Of a stretch of DNA of 64,000 nucleotides, positions 55,390 to 64,000 are shown piece by piece. The notes beneath the pieces are model-generated. The model worked only from the letters and a program-made list of their open reading frames with translations, had not been told where the DNA came from and made no database searches. How positions within the stretch are numbered: the first letter of the stretch is position 1; each line of letters opens with the position of its first letter. A program made the position numbers and the translations under genes. Source of the stretch: Klenkia marina (GTDB lineage Bacteria > Actinomycetota > Actinomycetes > Mycobacteriales > Geodermatophilaceae); contig NZ_FMUH01000002.1 in assembly GCF_900101025.1 (NCBI RefSeq), forward strand, positions 840,135 through 904,134, written 5' to 3'.

Positions 55390-57305
55390 ATGAGCCACCC
55401 CACCCCCGACGCGGTCGAGTCGGCCCCGGCTGACCCGACCGCCCCCGACGAGCTCGCACTCGCCGCAGGCTTCCCCCCGGTCGACCGCGACCGGTGGCGA
55501 GAGCTGGTCGCCGGCGTGCTCCGCAAGGCCGGGCGCGAGCAGCTGCCCGACCCGGTGGAGGAGGCGCTGCGCCGACCGGTGGCCACGGGGGTGACGGTGG
55601 CGCCGCTGTACACCGCGGCCGACGTCGCCGACCTGCCGCCGACCGGGGCCCCGGGCCTGCCGCCGTTCGTCCGCGGCTCGCGGGTGGTGCGCCCAGCGCC
55701 GGCGGCGGCCGACGGGCAGGTGGCCGCCAGCGCTCCCGCGGGCTGGGACGTCCGGCAGCGGCACGCCGACCCCGACCCGGGGACGACGAAGGACGCGATC
55801 GGCGCCGACCTGGAGCACGGCGTGACCTCGCTGTGGCTGGTGCTGGGCGAGGGCGGTGTCCCGGCCGGGGCCCTCGGCGAGGTGCTGTCCGACGTCCTGC
55901 TCGACCTGGCGCCGGTGACCCTGCAGGGCGGGCCGGCCGCGGCCGACGCCTTCCTCGACCTCCTCGACCACCGCGTGGCCGGTCGCACCGACCTGGCGCC
56001 CGGCGGCAACCTGGGCCTGGACCCGCTCGGCGACCAGGCCCGCACCGGCGTCGCCGCCGACCTGACCGGGCTGGGGCAGTACGCACGCCGGGCCGCCGAG
56101 CACGGGGACCTGCGCGCGGTGGTCGTCGACGCCACCCCCGCGCACGACGCCGGCGGGACGGCGGTCGAGGAGCTCGGCTGCGCGGTCTCCGCGGGCGTGG
56201 CGTACCTGCGGGCGCTCACCGAGCAGGGCCTGTCGGTCGCCGAGGCCGCCCGGGCGGTGGAGTTCCGGTTCGCCGCGACCGCCGACCAGTTCACGACGAT
56301 CGCGATGCTGCGCGCTGCTCGCCGGCTCTGGGACCGGGTCGGCGAGTCCTCCGGCGTCCCGGCCGCCGACCGCGGCATGCGCCAGCACGCGGTGACCTCG
56401 TCGGTGATGACCACCGCCCGCGATCCGTGGGTCAACATGCTGCGCACGACGGTCGCGGCGTTCGGCGCAGGCGTGGGCGGGGCCGACGCGATCACGGTGC
56501 AGCCCTTCGACGCCGCGCTCGGCCTGCCCGACCCCTTCGCCCGCCGCATCGCGCGCAACACCCAGGCGCTGCTGCTGGAGGAGAGCCACCTCGGGCGCGT
56601 GCTCGACCCGGCCGGCGGTTCCTGGTACGTCGAGTCGCTGACCGACGCGCTGGCCCACGCCGCCTGGGCGTGGTTCATCGATCTCGAGCGGGCCGGCGGG
56701 TACGCCGCCGCGCTGTCCTCGGGGCTCGTGCACGAGCGCGTGGCCGCGGCGTGGGCCGACCGTTCCCGGCGGCTCGCCACGCGGAAGGACGCGATCACCG
56801 GGGTCAGCGAGTTCCCGAACGTCGCCGAGGTGCTGCCCGACCGCCGACCGGCGCCCACGCCACCCCCACCCGGGCCGGGGGCGCTGCCCCGGGTGCGGGC
56901 CGCAGCGGCATTCGAGGACCTGCGGGACCGCGCCGAGCAGCCGGCCGACCGCCCGGCCGTCTACCTGGCCACGCTCGGCAAGCCGGCCGCGCACACCGCC
57001 CGCGCGACGTTCGCGGCCAACCTCTTCCAGGCCGGCGGGATGACCACCCCCGCCGGGGACGGCGCCGACGGGTTGGCCGACGCACGCACGACGACGGCCT
57101 GCATCTGCGGGGCCGACAGGGACTACGTGGCCGACGGGGCGGCCGCCGAGCTCGCTGCCGCGCTGCGGGCCGCCGGGGCCACCCGGGTCTGGCTGGCCGG
57201 CAAGCCCGACCTCGCCGTCGACGGGGTGGACGGCTACGTCTTCGCCGGCTGCGACGCGGTCGACGTCCTCACCACCACCCTCGACGAGCTGCTGGGAGCA
57301 CGGGC

Positions 57306-57309
<4 letters not shown>
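55390..57309 (+). CDS. mutA: Methylmalonyl-CoA mutase small subunit (beta)
   Basis: 639 aa. The non-catalytic partner of MutB. It keeps the mutase TIM-barrel pattern ([72 protein letters not shown]). The C-terminal B12-like domain lacks the DxHxxG cobalamin motif, as expected. TAGACA at 55333-55338 may be the -10, and GGAGAA lies 15 nt before ATG 55390. Overlaps mutB (ATGA). Confidence 0.93.
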
Positions 57310-59512
<2,203 letters not shown>

Positions 59513-59513
<1 letters not shown>

Positions 59514-60484
59514 TGGAGCTGGCGGACGGCGTCCTGGCCGGCGACCGCCGGTCGATCGCCCGTGCCATCACGCTGGTCGAGTCACGGCGGGCCGACCACC
59601 GCGAGCGGGCACAGGAGCTGCTGGTCGAGCTGCTGCCGCACGTCGGGGGAGCTCAACGGGTGGGCATCAGCGGGGTGCCGGGGGTCGGCAAGTCGACCTT
59701 CATCGACCAGCTCGGCGTCGACCTCACCGCCGCGGGGCACAAGGTCGCAGTGCTGGCGGTCGACCCGTCGTCGGCCCGGTCGGGCGGGTCGATCCTGGGC
59801 GACAAGACCCGCATGGCCCGGCTGTCGGTCGACCCGAACGCGTTCATCCGGCCCTCGCCCACGGCCGGGACGCTGGGTGGGGTCGCGCAGGCCACCCGTG
59901 AGTCGATGGTGGTGGTCGAGGCCGCCGGCTACGACGTGGTGCTGGTGGAGACCGTCGGGGTGGGGCAGAGCGAGGTCACCGTCGCCGAGATGGTCGACAC
60001 GTTCCTGTTCCTGACCCTGGCCCGCACCGGCGATTCCCTGCAGGGCATCAAGCGCGGCATCCTCGAGATCGCCGACGTCATCGCGGTCAACAAGGCCGAC
60101 GGCCCGGCCGCCGGAGACGCCCGGACGGCGGCCCGCGAGCTGGCCGGAGCCATCCGGATGCTGCGGGGCGCCTCGGAGTGGGACGTCCCGGTGCTGACCT
60201 GCGCGGGGCTGACCGGCGAGGGCCTGGCCGAGGTCTGGGCCAGGGTCGTCGCGCACACCGACCAGCTGAGGGCGTCGGGGGAATTCGACCGGCGCCGCAA
60301 CGCCCAGCAGGTGCGCTGGACCTGGCAGCTCGTCCGCGACGGGCTCGAGGCCCGGCTGCGCGAGCACCCCGCCGTCCGGTCGTCGGCGGGTGCCCTCGAG
60401 GAACGGGTGCTGGCCGGCGAGCTGACCCCGGCACTGGCCGCCCGCGAGCTGCTCGCCACGTTCCTGGCCGACCCGACCCCCTGA
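59513..60484 (+). CDS. meaB: Methylmalonyl-CoA mutase-associated GTPase MeaB
   Basis: 323 aa. G-protein chaperone that protects MutAB and gates cobalamin loading. [18 protein letters not shown] is Walker [21 protein letters not shown] the switch region, [18 protein letters not shown] the G3 region and VNKAD the G4 motif. Formerly annotated ArgK. The TGATG junction with mutB couples translation, completing a mutA-mutB-meaB operon. Confidence 0.96.
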
Positions 60485-60553
60485 CGGCGACGGCCGTCCC
60501 GGCAACCGGGGAGAATGGGGCGCACACCGCCCGCACTGCCCTGGAGCTCACCC

Positions 60554-61957
60554 ATGACCCGCATCGTCATCATCGGCGGCGGACCGGCCGGCTACGAGGC
60601 CGCCCTGGTCGCCGCCCAGCTCGGCGCCGACGTCACCGTCGTCGAGCGTGACGGCCTCGGCGGGGCCAGCGTGCTCACCGACTGCGTGCCCTCCAAGACC
60701 TTCATCGCCGCCGCCGGGGCCATGACCGCGGTGCGCGACTCCGCCGTCCTGGGCCTGCAGGGTTCCGACCTGGCCACGGTGAGCCTGGACCTGTCGGCGG
60801 TCAACCACCGCATCAAGGGCCTCGCGGTCGCCCAGTCGGCTGACATCCACGCGCGGCTCGAGAGCGTCGGCGTGCGCTGCGTGAGCGGCACCGCCCGGCT
60901 GTCCGACGACGTCCGCGGCCTCATCACGCACCGGGTCGAGATCTGCGACCACGAGGGCGGGGTGCAGCAGGAGGTCGAGTGCGACGTCGTCCTCATCGCC
61001 ACCGGCGCGGACCCGCGGGTGCTGCCCGGCGCCGAGCCCGACGGCGAGCGCATCCTGAGCTGGCGCGACGTCTACGAGCTCGAGGACCTGCCCGAGCACC
61101 TCGTCGTCGTCGGGTCCGGGGTGACCGGGGCCGAGTTCGCCTCCGGCTACCTCGAGGCCGGGGTGCCGGTCACGCTGGTCTCCTCCCGCGACCAGGTGCT
61201 GCCCGGGGAGGACGCCGACGCCGCCGCCGTGGTCGAGCAGGTCTTCCAGTCCCGCGGCGGCAAGATCGCCGACCGGGGCCGGGCGGAGTCCGTCGTCCGC
61301 ACCCCGACCGGGGTCGAGGTGAAGCTGACCGACGGCCGGGTCGTCACCGGGTCGCACGCCCTCATGACCGTGGGCACCGTCCCCAACACCGACGGGCTGA
61401 ACCTGGAGAAGTGCGGGGTCGCGACCTCGCCGTCCGGGCACGTCGTCGTGGACCGGGTGTCGCGCACGTCGGTGCCCGGCATCTACGCCGCCGGCGACGT
61501 CACCGGCGTCTTCCAGCTCGCCTCGGTCGCGGCCATGCAGGGCCGCATCGCGATGTGGCACGCGCTCGGCGAGGCCGTGTCGCCCATCCGGCTGGGCACC
61601 GTCGCCGGCAACGTGTTCACCCACCCCGAGATCGCCACCGTCGGGGTGCAGGAGAAGACGCTGCCCGAGGGCACCGACATCGAGAGCGTGCAGCTGCCGC
61701 TGGCCACCAACGCCCGGGCGAAGATGAGCGACCTGCGCGACGGCTTCGTGAAGATCTTCGCCCGCCGTTCCACCGGCGTGGTCGTCGGCGGCGTCGTGGT
61801 CGCCCCCGGCGCGTCCGAGCTGGTGCTGCCGATCACGCTGGCCGTCAGCAAGGGGCTCACGGTCGACGACCTGGCGCAGACGTTCTCGATCTACCCCTCG
61901 CTGTCGGGCTCGATCACCGAGGCCGGGCGGCGGCTGATGAACTCCCAGCCCGGGTGA
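60554..61957 (+). CDS. lpdA: NAD(P)H-quinone dehydrogenase, LpdA-like flavoprotein
   Basis: 467 aa. Pyridine nucleotide-disulfide oxidoreductase fold: FAD loop IVIIGGGPAGYEAALVAAQL, NAD loop VVVGSGVTGAEFASGYLEAG, second FAD motif GIYAAGDVTGVFQLA, C-terminal dimer domain. The redox region reads GGASVLTDCVPSKTF, with one Cys only, so the CxxxxC disulfide of true lipoamide dehydrogenases is missing, as in mycobacterial LpdA, a quinone reductase. Followed by a terminator overlapping the stop. Confidence 0.9.
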   Translation: MTRIVIIGGGPAGYEAALVAAQLGADVTVVERDGLGGASVLTDCVPSKTFIAAAGAMTAVRDSAVLGLQGSDLATVSLDLSAVNHRIKGLAVAQSADIHARLESVGVRCVSGTARLSDDVRGLITHRVEICDHEGGVQQEVECDVVLIATGADPRVLPGAEPDGERILSWRDVYELEDLPEHLVVVGSGVTGAEFASGYLEAGVPVTLVSSRDQVLPGEDADAAAVVEQVFQSRGGKIADRGRAESVVRTPTGVEVKLTDGRVVTGSHALMTVGTVPNTDGLNLEKCGVATSPSGHVVVDRVSRTSVPGIYAAGDVTGVFQLASVAAMQGRIAMWHALGEAVSPIRLGTVAGNVFTHPEIATVGVQEKTLPEGTDIESVQLPLATNARAKMSDLRDGFVKIFARRSTGVVVGGVVVAPGASELVLPITLAVSKGLTVDDLAQTFSIYPSLSGSITEAGRRLMNSQPG

Positions 61958-61973
61958 GTCCGCCTCACCCGGG
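61949..61973 (+). terminator. Terminator at the end of lpdA
   Basis: CCCGGGTGAG (61949-61958) and CTCACCCGGG (61964-61973) make a perfect 10-bp stem with 5-nt loop. The TGA stop of lpdA lies within the 5' arm. Confidence 0.75.
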
Positions 61974-62010
61974 AGGGTGAGCCGCTCAAGCCGGTCGCCC
62001 CGGACGACGA

Positions 62011-62040
62011 ACTCCTGAGCAGTCCCTTCTGCTCAGGAGT
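62011..62040 (+). promoter_or_regulatory. Hairpin that hides the metallopeptidase ribosome binding site
   Basis: ACTCCTGAGCAG (62011-62022) and CTGCTCAGGAGT (62029-62040) form a perfect 12-bp stem with a 6-nt loop. The CAGGAG ribosome binding site (62034-62039) is wholly inside the 3' arm, 6 nt before GTG 62046. lpdA has its own terminator, so this hairpin may control translation (RNA thermometer or protein switch) or be an operator. Confidence 0.6.
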
Positions 62041-62045
62041 CACCC

Positions 62046-64000
62046 GTGCCCCAGGTCCGACGTCGCCGCGCGCTGCGTTCCTCCGTGCTCGCCGCGTCCC
62101 TCGCCGTCCTGGCGTCCCTCGTCGTGGCGCCGCCCGCGCTCGCCGAGGACCCCACCGCGGCGCCGTCGACGGGCACGTCCGCCCCGACGAGCGCGAGCAG
62201 CACCGACGGGACGCCGACCACAGCGGCCCCGATCACCGAGGCGGCGCCCACGACCGCGCCCACCACGGACCAGCCCGTCGAGCCGGCGCCGGTCGACCAG
62301 CCGGCGGTCGAGGACTCCACGGTGCCCGACGCCGGTGACGTCGTCGTCGGCGAGCTCCAGCAGGCCTGGCCCGACCCGGCGGCCGAGGACCACGACCACC
62401 ACGGGGCCGAGGAGCACACCGGGCACGACGACCACGCGGGGGAGCAGCCGCTCAGCTGGATCGACACCGGTGACGGCACCGCGGTGCGGGTGCCGACGGA
62501 TGCGCTGCCCGACGTCACCGTCGGCTCCACCATCTCGGTCACCGTGGGCGACCCGGTCACCGACGAGGCCTCGACCGAGCAGGGCTTCGCCCCCGCCGTC
62601 GACGTCCAGTCGGCCACCGTGCTGGACGTCGCGGCCCCCGACCCGACGACGGCCTCGGCCGGGTCCACCCCGACCAACACGGTCACCGCCGTCCTGGTGC
62701 TGCCCTCCGGGGCGACGGCCGACGGCACGTCCATCAGCACGGTGGTGAACGCCCTGAACGCCGACGTCTCGCCCTTCTGGGACGAGCAGAGCAACGGCAC
62801 GGTGCGGATCTCCGCGGCCCAGGGCGCCTCGGGATGGATCACCTCGGCCCAGGCCTGCAGCGCGCCGTTCGCCCTGTGGTCCGACGTCGCCCGCCAGATC
62901 GGCTGGACCGAGGGCGCCGGCAAGCACCTCATGCTCTACGTCCCGCGCAACGCGCCGGGCTGCGCCTACGGCCTGGGAACCGTCGGCTCCTCCATCGGGT
63001 CGGGCGGGTACTCCTACGTGCAGGCGTCCCGGCTGTCGGTGATGGGTCACGAGCTCGGGCACAACTTCGGGCTCGGCCACTCGTCGGAGCTGCAGTGCAA
63101 CTCGTCCCTCGAGGCGGGTTCCTGCCGCACCCGCGACTACTACGACTTCTACGACATCATGGGCATCTCCTGGGACCAGGTCGGCACCCTCAACGCGGCC
63201 CAGGCCGCCCGCCTGGGTCTGTTGCCGTCCTCCGAGCAGGTCGCCCTCACCACGTCCAACGCGACGACCACGGTGACGCTGGTGCCCGTGGCGGCGTCCT
63301 CGGGGACCCGGGCGATCAAGCTCACCGCGGCCGACGGCACCGTCTACTACCTCGAGTACCGCCAGGCCAGCGGCCGGGACGCCTGGCTGGGGGACAGCCG
63401 GAACGCCTACGGCCTGACCAGCGGCGTGGTGCTGCGCCGCGCGTCGTCGGGCGCCAACACCTCCCTGCTGCTCGACGGCTCACCGTCCGGGTCCGCGGGG
63501 TGGGACGGCGACATGCAGCAGGCCCTGCCGGTCGGTGCGGCGGTCCAGGTCGCCGGCGGTGACTTCCACGTCGTCGTCCAGAGGACCGATGCCGGCTCGG
63601 CTGCTGTTCGCGTCCGGACAGCGCTGGCACCGACCGTGACCAGTCTGCTGACGGGCGACGAGCTGTACCCCGACCAGTCGTTGGTCTCGGCCAACGGTGC
63701 GTACCGGTTGGTGGTGCAGGCCGACGGGAACCTGGTGGTGTACGGGGCCGGTGATCGTGTGGTGTGGGCCAGCTACAGCGGTGGTTCGGGTGCTCGTGCG
63801 GTGATGCAGGCCGACGGCAACCTGGTGGTGTACGGGGGCCGTGGTGAGGCGTTGTGGTCCACGCGGACGTATGCCTCGTCGGGTGGGTCGGTCCGGTTGT
63901 CCGATGACGGTGCGGTGGTGGTGTCGTCGGGTTCGGGGGCTGTGCTGTGGTCCTCGGGGTCCGATGACCGTTCGGTGCTGCGTGCTGGTCAGCGGTTGTT
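62046..64000 (+). CDS. Secreted metzincin-like metallopeptidase with C-terminal bulb-type lectin (partial)
   Basis: At least 651 codons; the 3' end is beyond the window. A signal peptide ends near PPALAED. A Thr/Pro/Ala-rich linker and a His/Asp-rich patch (EDHDHHGAEEHTGHDDHAGE) precede the catalytic domain, which carries SVMGHELGHNFGLGHSSE (HExxHxxGxxH) and a Met-turn candidate YDIMGIS, resembling M11/M12B zincins. From about residue 540 a B-lectin (mannose-binding) domain repeats QADGNLVVYG. Codon use shifts in this last part towards T-ending codons. Likely acts outside the cell on proteins at a glycan surface; the target is unknown. Confidence 0.88.
   Translation, partial: MPQVRRRRALRSSVLAASLAVLASLVVAPPALAEDPTAAPSTGTSAPTSASSTDGTPTTAAPITEAAPTTAPTTDQPVEPAPVDQPAVEDSTVPDAGDVVVGELQQAWPDPAAEDHDHHGAEEHTGHDDHAGEQPLSWIDTGDGTAVRVPTDALPDVTVGSTISVTVGDPVTDEASTEQGFAPAVDVQSATVLDVAAPDPTTASAGSTPTNTVTAVLVLPSGATADGTSISTVVNALNADVSPFWDEQSNGTVRISAAQGASGWITSAQACSAPFALWSDVARQIGWTEGAGKHLMLYVPRNAPGCAYGLGTVGSSIGSGGYSYVQASRLSVMGHELGHNFGLGHSSELQCNSSLEAGSCRTRDYYDFYDIMGISWDQVGTLNAAQAARLGLLPSSEQVALTTSNATTTVTLVPVAASSGTRAIKLTAADGTVYYLEYRQASGRDAWLGDSRNAYGLTSGVVLRRASSGANTSLLLDGSPSGSAGWDGDMQQALPVGAAVQVAGGDFHVVVQRTDAGSAAVRVRTALAPTVTSLLTGDELYPDQSLVSANGAYRLVVQADGNLVVYGAGDRVVWASYSGGSGARAVMQADGNLVVYGGRGEALWSTRTYASSGGSVRLSDDGAVVVSSGSGAVLWSSGSDDRSVLRAGQRL

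Noticed and set aside
60554..61957. Dihydrolipoamide dehydrogenase of a 2-oxoacid complex
   Set aside because: The CxxxxC redox disulfide is missing, which fits the LpdA quinone reductase type instead.

Overview
This 64 kb window is very GC-rich and densely coded. GTG and TTG starts are common and 4-bp ATGA/GTGA overlaps are frequent. The content fits a high-GC actinobacterium. The gene order chorismate mutase - pcrA/uvrD - M23 peptidase - sucC - sucD - DUF5336 protein - perM - purN - purH matches the mycobacterial arrangement, and the later cdd/deoA/add/upp/pmm/deoD genes resemble another conserved actinobacterial neighbourhood. A member of the Geodermatophilaceae or a relative is my guess from protein style, not a demonstrated placement. 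No rRNA, tRNA, CRISPR array, prophage or insertion sequence was seen.

Layout. 1-2.6 kb: start of a chorismate mutase gene (minus) with what looks like a Phe/Tyr leader-peptide attenuator, then the pcrA helicase. 2.8-6.1 kb: M23 peptidase, lipase and a polytopic membrane protein. 6.2-17.7 kb: core metabolism (sucCD, a Gln/Gly-rich DUF5336-type membrane protein, perM, purN-purH, folD, DUF3017, mdh, icd). 17.8-18.9 kb: a DUF559-type nuclease-like gene bracketed by two palindrome pairs. 18.9-27.4 kb: CAP-domain protein, CNNM/CorC protein, galE, a hisC/pat-type aminotransferase, trpS, a 2H-phosphoesterase, YihY/BrkB and a D,D-carboxypeptidase. 27.7-37.6 kb: a BMP-type nucleoside ABC importer with cdd, deoA, an ABC-2 exporter and add. 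37.6-43.5 kb: a DEAD-box RNA helicase with a long structured leader, an unusual acidic duplicated protein, and a divergent MFS/TetR pair. 43.5-52.8 kb: deoC with two aldehyde dehydrogenase-like genes, upp, an oxidoreductase, DUF805, DedA, a PGM2-like mutase, an SDR and PNP. 52.9-62 kb: YbdK-type ligase, M20 amidohydrolase, mutA-mutB-meaB and an LpdA-like flavoprotein. 62 kb to the end: a secreted HExxHxxGxxH metallopeptidase with a C-terminal bulb-type lectin, cut off by the window edge.

Working together. The importer, Cdd, Add, DeoA, PNP, the PGM2-like mutase, DeoC, the aldehyde dehydrogenases and Upp can be assembled into a near-complete route from external (deoxy)nucleosides to bases, glyceraldehyde-3-phosphate and acetate. 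SucCD, Mdh, Icd and the methylmalonyl-CoA mutase set serve the TCA cycle and propionyl-CoA entry.

Regulatory style. About seventeen annotated genes, plus the leader ORF, start 6-8 nt after a TAnnnT or CAnnnT hexamer and most lack a Shine-Dalgarno sequence, the signature of leaderless transcription. Intergenic spaces carry strong GC-rich hairpins, a 64-nt tandem repeat related to a hairpin 7 kb away, and the palindromes around the DUF559 gene.
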